DNA from: Candidatus Nanoarchaeia archaeon
GTDB lineage: Archaea > Nanoarchaeota > Nanoarchaeia > SCGC-AAA011-G17 > JAFCDX01
DNA: 64,000 nucleotides
Direction: 5' to 3'
Assembly: GCA_028717785.1 (NCBI GenBank)
Contig: JAQUND010000001.1
Span: forward strand, 134,936-198,935
Both the position numbers and the translations under genes were made by a program. Positions 56,004 to 64,000 of this stretch are shown here, one piece after another; positions within the stretch are counted from its first letter, which is position 1; each line of letters starts with the position of its first letter. Below the pieces are notes generated by a model. That model ran no database searches. It was not told the origin of the DNA and was given only the letters and a program-made list of their open reading frames with translations.

Positions 56004-57740
56004 ATGAAACAATTAAATGAACAACAAATCGTAGAAAAATGGAGTCCAATGATAGAATCAACAACCGGTCTTAAAGATAAAGAGAGACTTAATTGGATTT
56101 CTAAATACGCTCATTTTCATGCATTAAACGAAGCTGAAATGGGTGGAGTAACTACTCCTTATGCAACATTGTATAATGTTCCTGGGGTTGGTAATGCCGT
56201 TCCTGCTAGTCAAGCTGCTACAACTGGTTCACAGTTTTATGCTACAACAGCTAAAGGTTCTGGTGATAAATGGCCAGCTCTTCTTCCTATGTCACTTCAG
56301 GTTGCTGCTCGTACAGTAGGTTTTGACATTGTAAATGTAGTTCCTATGCCAGGTCCAACCGGTGTAGTTTCTTATCTTGATTATGTATATGCTGGTGGTA
56401 AACAGCCTTTTGGTGCACAACCTGCTAGTACCCCTGCTACTGCAAATCCTGCACTTTTCCAAGGTGCTGCTGCTACTGCTAAATATGTAGCTCCTTATGC
56501 ATTCAAACTTCAGATTTCTGATGCTTCTATAAAAGCATCTCTTACAAATGGAGGAGTTTTTACTTTCCAGAATGAAGCTGCTTCTAATCAATTAACTGCT
56601 ACTTATATTGGAAAATCTCGTATTGATGGTTTTGCAATGTTTAAAACAGGTACTTTCACAGGTGCTACCAATTTAGCTGATATATTTGATGGTTCTACAA
56701 GAATTATTAATGATGCTTCTACTCAAGCAGCAGTTGCAACTTATCCAACTTTAATTTCAACCCTCGAAGATCAAGTTCAGGGATTTGCTGGTTCAGGTGC
56801 AAGCGATAATACAGCTTGGGATGGTACATTCGTAGATGGTACTAAACTATACGAACCTATGGAACGTGGAGTTGGGGAAATGGAATATCCAAGAGCTCTT
56901 GGTTTACAATTATTTACCAAGTTTGTTCAAGTTGGAACTTATCAAGTATCCGTTTCTGTAACTCAAGAACAAATTCAAGACCTTAACAAACAATGGGGTA
57001 TTGATGTTATAGCAATGGTTGAAAACGCTGGTATCAATGAAATTTCCCAAGCTATTAACAAACATATTCTTTCCAGAGTATTTGGTTTAGGTTGGAAAAA
57101 TCACCTTGCAGCTTATGACGTTGAAGGGGTAAACCTTAACTTAGACTTAACTGCTACTACAGCTAGTACAACTACTGCTTATGCTTATCCAGCTGAAGCA
57201 GGTGATACTACAGCTGCAATGGTTCTTAACGGTTATAAAGTTTATCCAGTAGCTGGTGCAGGTTTCGAAAATCAAGATACTATAATCAAAAGGGTTATGT
57301 CTCTTGTATTAGCAGCTGGTAATGTTATTATGCAACGTGGTAGAAGGGGTCCTGCTAACTTTATCGTAACCAATATCAAATTGGCTACAGCTATGCAGAC
57401 CAATAGCCAATATGCATTTAGTCCTTTAGCAAATACATTTAGCCAAAATAATGGTTCACTTTATCCTTTAGGAACTATCTGCGGTATGACTTTATACGTA
57501 GATCCTAATATGATTTACGATGATACTCGTATTTTAGTTGGACGTAAAGGTGCAAATGACGAACCTGGTACAATTTTCTGCCCATATTTAATGGCTGAAT
57601 CTGTTAAGTTAATCACTGAAGGTACTGGTGCTCCTAAAGTAATCATCAAATCAAGATACGCTCTTGTAGATGCAGGATGGCACCCAGAAACTCAATATTT
57701 AACTTTATATGTAAAAACAAATTCTGGAGCTATTATTTAA
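56004..57740 (+). CDS. Major capsid protein (gp23-like, HK97 fold)
   Basis: The N-terminus 'MKQLNEQQIVEKWSPMIEST' matches the T4 gp23 propeptide style ('LLNKWKPLLE'). 'ALLPMSLQVAARTVGFDIVN' and 'VVPMPGPTGVVSYLDYVYAG' are characteristic of the family. A probable prohead cleavage follows 'ALNEAE' (about residue 46). 578 aa against 521 in T4. Less AT-biased codons indicate very high expression; a strong terminator follows. Confidence 0.95.
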   Translation: MKQLNEQQIVEKWSPMIESTTGLKDKERLNWISKYAHFHALNEAEMGGVTTPYATLYNVPGVGNAVPASQAATTGSQFYATTAKGSGDKWPALLPMSLQVAARTVGFDIVNVVPMPGPTGVVSYLDYVYAGGKQPFGAQPASTPATANPALFQGAAATAKYVAPYAFKLQISDASIKASLTNGGVFTFQNEAASNQLTATYIGKSRIDGFAMFKTGTFTGATNLADIFDGSTRIINDASTQAAVATYPTLISTLEDQVQGFAGSGASDNTAWDGTFVDGTKLYEPMERGVGEMEYPRALGLQLFTKFVQVGTYQVSVSVTQEQIQDLNKQWGIDVIAMVENAGINEISQAINKHILSRVFGLGWKNHLAAYDVEGVNLNLDLTATTASTTTAYAYPAEAGDTTAAMVLNGYKVYPVAGAGFENQDTIIKRVMSLVLAAGNVIMQRGRRGPANFIVTNIKLATAMQTNSQYAFSPLANTFSQNNGSLYPLGTICGMTLYVDPNMIYDDTRILVGRKGANDEPGTIFCPYLMAESVKLITEGTGAPKVIIKSRYALVDAGWHPETQYLTLYVKTNSGAII

Positions 57741-57763
57741 TAGTCCAAAATAATAATATTAAA

Positions 57764-57796
57764 AAAAAGGGAATTTTTAAATTCCCTTTTTTTTTG
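57764..57796 (+). terminator. Rho-independent terminator
   Basis: AAAAAGGGAATTT/AAATTCCCTTTTT with a long T tract after the capsid gene. Confidence 0.9.
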
Positions 57797-57844
57797 TTTT
57801 TAATCAAAATAGGTAGAATATATAAATAAAGCTAAATATCCATA

Positions 57845-58075
57845 ATGAAAGCTAAATTAGTATCAGGATTTATATATGAAGAAAAATTTAATCCAAATAA
57901 ATACGAATTAAAATTAAAATGTCCTAATTGTGGAAGTATAGATGCTTATTTATTAAATGTGGCAAAATATTTAATTCGAGATGACAATGAAAATCTTGTT
58001 AGATTAGCAAGTTATCAATGTAATAAATGTTATAATTTTTTTAAAGTAGGAATAGAAATATATTATGAAAGCTAA
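57845..58075 (+). CDS. Zinc-ribbon protein with 'MKAKLV' start (76 aa)
   Basis: Cys4 ribbon 'LKCPNCGSIDAYLL...YQCNKCYNFF'. It opens like the tagged proteins but lacks the FERG block. Overlaps the next gene by 11 bp. Position after the capsid gene suggests a head-related role. Confidence 0.6.
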   Translation: MKAKLVSGFIYEEKFNPNKYELKLKCPNCGSIDAYLLNVAKYLIRDDNENLVRLASYQCNKCYNFFKVGIEIYYES

Positions 58076-58364
58076 ATTAATAAAAGAAGTAACTAATTTT
58101 GAAAGGGGTAAATCCCCAGAAGAAATTAAATCTATGTTTTCAGGTAGACTTACATATGATGAAATTTTAAATTTATTAATTGAAGATAGAATATGGGAAC
58201 AAACTGAAATGTTTGTTAATGATTACATTGTAGATACAGTTATAAATAAATCTACTAATTTTAATATAGAAGATCTTAAAAAAGTTGCTTGTAAATTAAT
58301 ATCAGAAGCTTTAGATAATTGGTATACTTCAATTGGAGAGGAGTTAGAAGAAGATGAGAGCTAA
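58065..58364 (+). CDS. Tagged protein 'MKAKLIKEVTNFERGKSPEE' (99 aa)
   Basis: Carries the shared N-terminal tag followed by a helical domain. One of three consecutive overlapping tagged genes behind the capsid gene, supporting a virion function for the tag. Overlaps the next by 11 bp. Confidence 0.65.
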   Translation: MKAKLIKEVTNFERGKSPEEIKSMFSGRLTYDEILNLLIEDRIWEQTEMFVNDYIVDTVINKSTNFNIEDLKKVACKLISEALDNWYTSIGEELEEDES

Positions 58365-58731
58365 ATATATTAATGAATTATTTGAATTTGAAAGAAAGCA
58401 GGATCCAATAGAATCTATGGAAATAGGTTTAAAAAATCATCCTATAAAAGTAACTTCTGTAATAAAAAAAATAATAGAAACAAAGGGGGAAATTTCTAAA
58501 GCAATGATTGGAATGTCTCCTTCAGAAATAGTAGATACTTTAGAAAAACTTTCAAAATCTCAAAAAATAAGAAAAGATTTTAAATTAGAAGATATTCTAT
58601 TTTTTGAAGATGTAGAAGGAACTAAATATGTAAATGTATATACTTTAAATGAAATAAAAGGATATTGGATTTCATATAAAGATAATTTATATCATATACC
58701 ACAAAATAAAAAAATAAAAAATGATAGTTAG
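58354..58731 (+). CDS. Tagged protein 'MRAKYINELFEFERKQDPIE' (125 aa)
   Basis: Full tag ending 'SMEIG', then a helical region and a small C-terminal beta part. Overlaps both tagged neighbours. Role unknown; internal head protein suspected. Confidence 0.65.
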   Translation: MRAKYINELFEFERKQDPIESMEIGLKNHPIKVTSVIKKIIETKGEISKAMIGMSPSEIVDTLEKLSKSQKIRKDFKLEDILFFEDVEGTKYVNVYTLNEIKGYWISYKDNLYHIPQNKKIKNDS

Positions 58732-59434
58732 GGAATCTTTATTTGAATTTGAAAGAGGACAAGATTCATATAAAAATCTTGATATAGGAACTATTCAAAA
58801 AATTAAAAAAGATCTTTTAGATATAGGAATTGATCCTGAAAAAGTAGAAATATTACCTGATTTTACTATAAAAATAAAAGAATATATTGAATCTTGGAAA
58901 GGAACTTCTGTTTTGGAAATTCAACATAAATATTTTTCAAAAGAAAAAAATGAATTTCTTAAAAAAATAGGGGATAATAAATTAAATACAAAAGAAATTA
59001 TAGATGAAGCTATTCAAAATGGATTATCTCTTAACGAAATTAAAAATATTATAAATGCTTGGGGTCAAGATATTCATAAGAAAAAAGCTCCTATATATTT
59101 ATCTAAAATAGAAAGAACTAAGGAAGAAGAAATTTTTGATGAAGAAAATAATATTTATGTTTTTATAGGGTTTACAGATAAAATTCCTGTTGAAATTAAT
59201 GGTAAAAAATATTATGAAGATAAATTTAATACAGAAACTGTAATTAAAATTGATAAATTTAATACCAGGGATCTTATGCAAATTCCTATGATGAAAATAA
59301 GAGCTAAATCTCAATATCCAGATGGAAGTGTATATATGATTCATATACCAAAAGAATGGATGGATGAAGATAGATATGAAAAAATTCCTGAAGAATTTTA
59401 TGAAATTATTGTAGAACATAAGAAAAAAATATAA
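58721..59434 (+). CDS. Tagged protein 'MIVRESLFEFERGQDSYKNL' (237 aa)
   Basis: Tag almost identical to that of 19131, ending 'DIGT'. The body is helical and charged with a beta-rich segment near 140-190. Unknown domain; head targeting suspected. Confidence 0.65.
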   Translation: MIVRESLFEFERGQDSYKNLDIGTIQKIKKDLLDIGIDPEKVEILPDFTIKIKEYIESWKGTSVLEIQHKYFSKEKNEFLKKIGDNKLNTKEIIDEAIQNGLSLNEIKNIINAWGQDIHKKKAPIYLSKIERTKEEEIFDEENNIYVFIGFTDKIPVEINGKKYYEDKFNTETVIKIDKFNTRDLMQIPMMKIRAKSQYPDGSVYMIHIPKEWMDEDRYEKIPEEFYEIIVEHKKKI

Positions 59435-59471
59435 ATATATAAAATATATAAAATAAAAATAATTATTTTTT

Positions 59472-60023
59472 ATGGATCCAATTTTATCAAATTTTATTGC
59501 TAATTCTGAATCTAATGAATTTGGAACAAAACAAAACTTTGCTTATTTATTAAATCAAATTAATGGTAAATTAGTATTGATAGATCCTAGCGGTAATGTA
59601 TCTGCAGCAATAAGTTATTTAGATGCTTCCCTTTTAGTTAGAGATGCTGCTATTGCTCAGATAGATGCTTCTATTATTAGAATAGATTCTTCTTTAAATA
59701 ATACTATTGATATTTATGGAGTTTTAGATGGATCTATTAAAGTAATTACTGATGCTATTTCTACATTAAACTCTTCAGTAGGATCAGCTATAGAGGATTT
59801 TGCAACAAATGCTTCTGTAGGAGCAGCTTTAGGGCCTTTCACAACTAATGCTTCAGTAGGAGTTGTTTTTGCTAATGATTTAAGAATTTATAAAGGATCT
59901 TATGCTGGTGTCAAAGATGCTAGTGGAACTAATGGAGATGTTTTATTAAATGATCCTAGTATTTATATAAAATTAGGAGGAACTTGGCGTAGTTTTAGAA
60001 TAACTGATGTATCTTTTGGATAA
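59472..60023 (+). CDS. Structural fibre-like protein (183 aa)
   Basis: Repeats of 'LDASLLVRDAAIAQIDASII' then RIDSS form a trimeric-coiled-coil pattern typical of phage fibres or whiskers. A Gly-rich C-terminal part ('KGSYAGVKDASGTNGDVLL') is typical of a fibre tip. Likely a head or neck fibre. Confidence 0.7.
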   Translation: MDPILSNFIANSESNEFGTKQNFAYLLNQINGKLVLIDPSGNVSAAISYLDASLLVRDAAIAQIDASIIRIDSSLNNTIDIYGVLDGSIKVITDAISTLNSSVGSAIEDFATNASVGAALGPFTTNASVGVVFANDLRIYKGSYAGVKDASGTNGDVLLNDPSIYIKLGGTWRSFRITDVSFG

Positions 60024-60028
60024 TAAAA

Positions 60029-60057
60029 TTAAAAGGGGTTTTTTAACTCCTTTTTTT
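60029..60057 (+). terminator. Rho-independent terminator
   Basis: AAAGGGGTTTTTTAACTCCTTT with a T tract. Confidence 0.82.
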
Positions 60058-60117
60058 ATTTAAAAATAAATTTAAATTTTATACATTTACAAAGATTTCT
60101 TTTCTTTTTAGTTCTTT

Positions 60118-60410
60118 GAAACTATTGCTGAAAACAGACGATAATAATTTTTACTTAACAGTCATCATGGACTTGCAGAAATACAGAATAGGACAGATTG
60201 TTGAGAAATTGGAAGAAAAGTTCTGTAATTATTATGCTTTATCTAAGAAAAGTAGTTTGTTGTAAGGTATTGACAAGTAGAGTCAGACATGGGCGTAGGA
60301 TAGGTATCGTTAGATACTGCTTAACTACCATAGTTTATACTTCTGTAAACGGAACTACCCCTTACAGATAGATATTTCCACTTAGAGGAACAATAGTTTC
60401 TTTTTTTATT
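60118..60410 (+). ncRNA. Structured RNA 1 (with internal 32-codon ORF)
   Basis: GAAACTATTG (60118-60127) pairs with CAATAGTTTC (60391-60400), the latter followed by seven T, so the closing stem doubles as terminator. The 5' end (GTTCTTTGAAA, then ACAGACGATA) matches structured RNA 2. An ORF of 32 codons (60167-60265, 'MDLQKYRIGQIVEKLEEKFC') lies inside. A weak TAnnTTTA box is near 60082. Class unknown. Confidence 0.55.
60167..60265 (+). CDS. Possible 32-aa peptide inside structured RNA 1
   Basis: ATG to TAA, amphipathic helix then 'NYYALSKKSSLL'. The tmRNA-like idea fails because there is no tRNA-like domain. It may be a peptide encoded by a dual-function RNA, or chance. Confidence 0.35.
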   Translation: MDLQKYRIGQIVEKLEEKFCNYYALSKKSSLL

Positions 60411-60441
60411 AAATATATTTTTTACTTTAGAAGAAATTTAT

Positions 60442-60449
60442 TATATTTG
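60442..60449 (+). promoter_or_regulatory. Promoter for structured RNA 2, -7 box TATATTTG
   Basis: TTTATTATATTTGCACC ends 5 bp before the closing stem of the RNA. Confidence 0.78.
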
Positions 60450-60454
60450 CACCG

Positions 60455-60588
60455 TTCTTTGAAAGGATTATAACAATAACAGACGATATTATACTCCTTA
60501 GTAATAAGGATGGTCGAACAGTAATCTAAGACAATTATAGTCCGAGCAGAAATGCGAGCGAGGCGTCAGTAAAAGTCCTTTCAAAGAA
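60455..60588 (+). ncRNA. Structured RNA 2
   Basis: TTCTTTGAAAGGA (60455-60467) pairs perfectly with TCCTTTCAAAGAA (60576-60588). Inside are CAGACG/CGTC, hairpin TCCTTA-GTAA-TAAGGA and several smaller stems. It shares the GTTCTTTGAAA and ACAGACGATA segments with structured RNA 1. It ends just before the gene at 60614, so it could be either a free RNA or a leader. Confidence 0.6.
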
Positions 60589-60613
60589 TTTTAATTAATA
60601 AATTTTTAATATA

Positions 60614-60931
60614 ATGAACTATTTAGATGCTCAAAAAGAAGAGGATAGATTTAATAAAATATTACATAATAAGTTTATTAATAATTATCCTGATACATTT
60701 ATCAAGAATTCTACTAGAAATAAAGAAGAATACGACTCTGCTAATGGTTGTATGTATTCATGGTTTATTATTTTGATAAATGCTTTTTCTCATTTTAATT
60801 TTTCTCCTAAATATTCTCAAACTAAAAATGAAATTATAAATAGTGATTGGTCTTGTGTAAAAAGGTTAGTTGATGATTTTGAAAAAGAAGATAATTGGCA
60901 AAGTTTTATTATAGAACATATTAAAATATAA
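60614..60931 (+). CDS. Hypothetical protein (105 aa)
   Basis: Aromatic, helical protein immediately downstream of structured RNA 2, which may control it. Unknown. Confidence 0.6.
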   Translation: MNYLDAQKEEDRFNKILHNKFINNYPDTFIKNSTRNKEEYDSANGCMYSWFIILINAFSHFNFSPKYSQTKNEIINSDWSCVKRLVDDFEKEDNWQSFIIEHIKI

Positions 60932-60941
60932 AAAGAATTTT

Positions 60942-61415
60942 ATGATACGTAATTATAAATTTTATGATCCCGAATCAACTAAATCAAGGATAGTTAGATA
61001 TAACTTTCCTGCTCCTTTTTATGAAAATCTTGATAAGTATTTAAAAGAAATTTATGGATCTAATCTTTATCATGTTAAAGAAATAAACCACAAAGATCAT
61101 ATAATTCGAATACATTCAGCATATGATACCGGTAAAGGTACACATTATATAGCACCATATAAATATGGAGAGCTTAAAGCAAGTATTTTATCATTTGAAA
61201 AAATGATTAATAATAATGCTAAACAAATTTTTGAACCTATAGATGTATCAATGTATAATTCAGAAGAAGACCTTATAATGCTTCTTGATACTAATCAAAA
61301 AATGAAAGCTATTGCTCTTTGCCATAAATTAAGAAGAAGTGATAATTGGAATTTGGCAGATACAGGCAGGTATGTATGTAATGAACTAGATAAACGTAAA
61401 CAAAAAATATTATGA
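60942..61415 (+). CDS. Hypothetical protein (157 aa)
   Basis: Soluble alpha/beta protein with 'IRIHSAYDTGKGTHYIAPYK'. Overlaps the next gene by 4 bp. Unknown. Confidence 0.6.
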   Translation: MIRNYKFYDPESTKSRIVRYNFPAPFYENLDKYLKEIYGSNLYHVKEINHKDHIIRIHSAYDTGKGTHYIAPYKYGELKASILSFEKMINNNAKQIFEPIDVSMYNSEEDLIMLLDTNQKMKAIALCHKLRRSDNWNLADTGRYVCNELDKRKQKIL

Positions 61416-61999
61416 TTATTGCTAATATTACAACCTATATAGGACAGGATTCAGAAGCTGAACATTATTATTGTTTTTATCAAGAATCTACATCTACTAA
61501 ACCTTCTCTTTTTTATAATGGAAGCAGTTTTAATAAAATAGATTTAAAAAGAAAGTTAACAAGTAGTTCAGAAATTCGCAACTTAAATCTAAAAGATCGT
61601 ACAGCTAAATGGGAATTTGGAGAAATGATAAATCGATTTCTTACAATTGAACAGATTTTAAATACATTAAAAGAACAATTTAAAGGACAAGATATTATTA
61701 CTTATTATGAAAGTAAAATATTTAAAGAAATGTTATGTATCCTTAAGGGAGTTGATTATGGATATAAATTCTTTGGAGAAGTTTGGATTCCTATTCCAAC
61801 CTCATGTTGGTCAAATTTATTACCCGAAAGAAATACCATTAAAATAAAATGTGGAAATTGTGGAACTATACACAATTTCGAAGATGTTATTGAAGAAAAG
61901 GAATGGGATGGTAAACCTTTAATTCAATTTTATAAAAAATCAGAAGTAGATGATCCTTGTTGTAAATATTATGATTTAGAATGGAATGTTATTCTTTAA
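61412..61999 (+). CDS. Hypothetical protein with Cys pair (195 aa)
   Basis: Contains 'IKCGNCGTIHNFEDVIEEKE' and a second 'DPCCKYYDL', a possible split zinc site. Last plus-strand gene before the minus-strand glycan module. Confidence 0.6.
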   Translation: MIIANITTYIGQDSEAEHYYCFYQESTSTKPSLFYNGSSFNKIDLKRKLTSSSEIRNLNLKDRTAKWEFGEMINRFLTIEQILNTLKEQFKGQDIITYYESKIFKEMLCILKGVDYGYKFFGEVWIPIPTSCWSNLLPERNTIKIKCGNCGTIHNFEDVIEEKEWDGKPLIQFYKKSEVDDPCCKYYDLEWNVIL

Positions 62000-62223
62000 T
62001 TAGCTATTTCTAATATTTTAGTTTTAATTCGATTTATTAATATTTCAGATTTAATATCTAATTCTTTAGATTTAAATAATAATTTTTCAGAAATTATATC
62101 ATTATCTTTAGCTTCTATTAAATCATTTTGCATTACTTTTATTTGTGATAACATTATATTTAATTTGGATTTTAAAAAATCTATTTCAGCTAAATAAGTA
62201 CAATTTAAATTATTTATTACCAT
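61996..62223 (-). CDS. Small coiled-coil protein (75 aa)
   Basis: Leu/Ile/Lys helix throughout; overlaps the convergent gene by 4 bp. Downstream member of the minus-strand operon. Unknown. Confidence 0.5.
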   Translation of the reverse strand: MVINNLNCTYLAEIDFLKSKLNIMLSQIKVMQNDLIEAKDNDIISEKLLFKSKELDIKSEILINRIKTKILEIAN

Positions 62224-62235
62224 TTTTATTTATTT

Positions 62236-62907
62236 TTATTCTACAATTTGTCCTATAAATGATCCATCTGGATTTTCAATTGGAAATAATTTTTCATTTC
62301 CTGTAAATCTTAAATTAGATAAATCTTTAATATGAGCTATATGAGAATTTATTATTTTAGGCCATATAAATCTCCATAAAAAAGGTTGATCCGTATTAAA
62401 ATATTTCCCCCTTGGTTTAAATAATTCTTGAAAAGTAAGTCCAGAAATAAATTTTTTTAATTCTTCATCATAAATAGGAGCTATTTTTTTTATAAATTCT
62501 GAAGTTGCTCCCCACATACCACCGCATATATAAGCTCCATGTTGAGGGTGATCTCTCATAATATGAAATTCCTTTCCGCTTTCAATCCATTCTTTAACGG
62601 CAGCAGCTTCTTTTATACTAAGACGTGAATCACTATCACGAACAATAAATCGTTCAATAGCGAGATCCTTAAGAGGTTCAAATCGCCAAAATAAACCATA
62701 TAAACCATCGGATTTTGGCATCATAATAACTTCGGCTCCGTTTTCCAATTTTTTTAATAGATCTTTTGGAACTGTTTCATCAACATAAAATCTACATTTC
62801 CATTGTGGATAAATTTCCGGTTGTAAAAGCAGATTTTCATATGCTGCATTAACATATTTAGGATTATTCCCCCAAACAGAAAAAGAAATTATTTTAATAT
62901 CGTTCAT
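62236..62907 (-). CDS. Glycosyltransferase-like protein (223 aa)
   Basis: 'FSVWGNNPKYVNAAYENLLL' and the metal-binding DxD in 'FIVRDSDSRLS', followed by 'HIMRDHPQHGAYICGGMWGA', are features of a family of small glycosyltransferases. Part of a surface-glycan module with its two minus-strand neighbours. Confidence 0.78.
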   Translation of the reverse strand: MNDIKIISFSVWGNNPKYVNAAYENLLLQPEIYPQWKCRFYVDETVPKDLLKKLENGAEVIMMPKSDGLYGLFWRFEPLKDLAIERFIVRDSDSRLSIKEAAAVKEWIESGKEFHIMRDHPQHGAYICGGMWGATSEFIKKIAPIYDEELKKFISGLTFQELFKPRGKYFNTDQPFLWRFIWPKIINSHIAHIKDLSNLRFTGNEKLFPIENPDGSFIGQIVE

Positions 62908-63319
62908 AAGATTTTTCTTCTATTATATTTGAATTATATAAAATATTAATTTCTTTTTTTATTTCAGCTCTTTTATCATTAAGATAATAAACACGTCTAG
63001 CCAATTCTATAAAATCAATGGATTTTGCAAATAATCCGCTAAAAGAAATTTTAACATTTATAGGAATAACATATTCTTTATTTCTTTCCATTATTCGAAG
63101 TTGATCCTCAACATCCCATAAATCCTGATTTATTTTTTTTAATTCATCAAATTTCATGACATAAATATTTTCTAGATTATGAAAAATTTCTATTAAAATA
63201 TTTAATTCCTTTTGAATATTCTGAAGTTTTTCAGGATCTTTTATATGATCTATTTTTATTTCAAGAATAGTAATTTTATCATATAATTCTCCAATAGATA
63301 TGGGTACTAATATTTCCAT
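62894..63319 (-). CDS. DUF6165-like protein (141 aa)
   Basis: 'VPISIGELYDKITILEIKID' and 'FIELARRVYYLNDKRAEIKK' with C-terminal 'IIEEKSY' match the DUF6165 pattern, typically found next to glycosyltransferases. Overlaps the glycosyltransferase gene by 14 bp. Confidence 0.75.
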   Translation of the reverse strand: MEILVPISIGELYDKITILEIKIDHIKDPEKLQNIQKELNILIEIFHNLENIYVMKFDELKKINQDLWDVEDQLRIMERNKEYVIPINVKISFSGLFAKSIDFIELARRVYYLNDKRAEIKKEINILYNSNIIEEKSYERY

Positions 63320-63325
63320 AGTTAT

Positions 63326-64000
63326 TTAATTAAGAAATATCCAATTTAAATTTTTACTAAATGTTTGATCTAATCCTACTTCTTGTCTAGCATATTTATG
63401 GTAAAATAACCTATCTATTTTTAATTCTAAAGTATCGATTAAATTAGCAAAGGAACTATTATGAACATGAACTTCATAAGCATTTTCAATAGTATAAAGA
63501 AAATCAAATAATCCTATATCTTGATAATTAACTGGATGAATTGATTTAATAGAACTATTTAAATATTGTTTTTTAAAAATTCTACCTCTTTTTGGATCAT
63601 CGTGTATAAAAATATATTTTTCTCCTTCTGCTAAACCTATTTTTTTAAATGCTTCTTTTTCTTTTTCTAAATCTCTTTGAAAAAAGAATTTAGACCATTT
63701 ATATTCAAATGGAACTTCTGCTATTTTATAAAATCCTTCTTCAAAAGTCCATACTTTTGAATCTATTTTACTCATATAATCATTAGTATGACCTAGTATA
63801 AGATAATTATTATTAGGATTAATAGTCATAAAAGATTTTACTTGATTATCATCCATTTGAATAATCTTAATTTTAGGGTTATCCCTATACATGTATAATA
63901 CATTTTTTATATAATTTAGTTTTGCAAAAATGTAAACAATATCATATTTTTCTGCAAAATGTCTAATAAGGCCATTACATAAAAGAGTATCCCCCATTCC
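63326..64000 (-). CDS. GT9/heptosyltransferase-like protein, truncated at window edge
   Basis: Begins 'MGDTLLCNGLIRHFAEKYDI' and the frame continues to the right edge (a Gly codon precedes Met), so the true start may be outside. 'GLGD/GMGDxxxCNGL' N-termini and 'NPKIKII' are typical of ADP-heptose/GT9-type transferases. Confidence 0.65.
   Translation of the reverse strand, partial: GMGDTLLCNGLIRHFAEKYDIVYIFAKLNYIKNVLYMYRDNPKIKIIQMDDNQVKSFMTINPNNNYLILGHTNDYMSKIDSKVWTFEEGFYKIAEVPFEYKWSKFFFQRDLEKEKEAFKKIGLAEGEKYIFIHDDPKRGRIFKKQYLNSSIKSIHPVNYQDIGLFDFLYTIENAYEVHVHNSSFANLIDTLELKIDRLFYHKYARQEVGLDQTFSKNLNWIFLN

Noticed and set aside
60118..60410. tmRNA
   Set aside because: There is an internal short ORF, but no tRNA-like acceptor/T-arm domain and no alanine-type tag ending.

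Overview
The window is very AT-rich, densely packed and almost entirely plus-strand. It reads as part of the genome of a large T4-like tailed phage. The diagnostic genes are a gp21-type prohead protease fused to a scaffold (53576-55933), a gp23-type major capsid protein (56004-57740), a DenV-type pyrimidine-dimer glycosylase, several homing endonucleases and a cluster of more than 30 tRNA genes. The host is probably a member of the Bacteroidota: many genes are preceded by TATATTTG (the TAnnTTTG -7 box of that phylum), Shine-Dalgarno sequences are weak, and an OmpA-fused binding protein, a small lipoprotein and a TorF-like porin fit a Gram-negative Bacteroidota envelope.

Layout. 1-7600: NAD-dependent DNA ligase, small unknowns and a CCA-adding enzyme. 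7640-13552: an unusual envelope cassette with two coiled-coil proteins, an OmpA-fused substrate-binding protein, an ABC permease and ATPase, and a beta-barrel porin. 13658-20390: an Rnl5/DraRnl-like RNA ligase, a MazG-like/NadD fusion and the first proteins carrying a recurrent N-terminal 'FERG..P...IG' tag. 20434-34861: the tRNA region, interleaved with HNH, GIY-YIG and PD-(D/E)XK homing endonucleases and structured RNAs. 34945-50999: small early-type genes including DenV, a KptA/Tpt1 2'-phosphotransferase, a Thg1-like polymerase, an RNase P RNA, a guanylate kinase-like protein, peptide deformylase and LemA-like proteins. 51050-53439: a metallophosphoesterase, a patatin-like lipase and two small minus-strand genes. 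53576-60023: head genes and tagged proteins. 60118-60588: two related structured RNAs. 61996-64000: a minus-strand glycan module.

The most striking content is in the tRNA region. A short element occurs seven times (starting at 21663, 22296, 23680, 24111, 25845, 26174 and 26298). It has two conserved blocks, TGTAGTAA...TTACTTCG (or TACATCG) and TTTTCTCAG (CTG in some copies). The blocks are joined by two helices whose sequences change compensatorily between copies. One copy sits as an approximately 52-nt intron in the D-loop of a tRNA-Met. Two copies flank circularly permuted tRNA genes, in which the T-arm and acceptor 3' strand precede the acceptor 5' strand and D-arm. The others enclose a complete or partial tRNA. 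The same genome encodes RNase P RNA, an RNA ligase, a 2'-phosphotransferase, a Thg1-like 3'-5' polymerase and a CCA-adding enzyme. This is the toolkit expected for cutting, joining and finishing tRNAs. I infer a phage-encoded tRNA splicing and permutation system based on a very short intron-like RNA. The exact splice sites and chemistry cannot be settled from sequence alone, and the copies disagree on whether the pairing helix is removed or kept.
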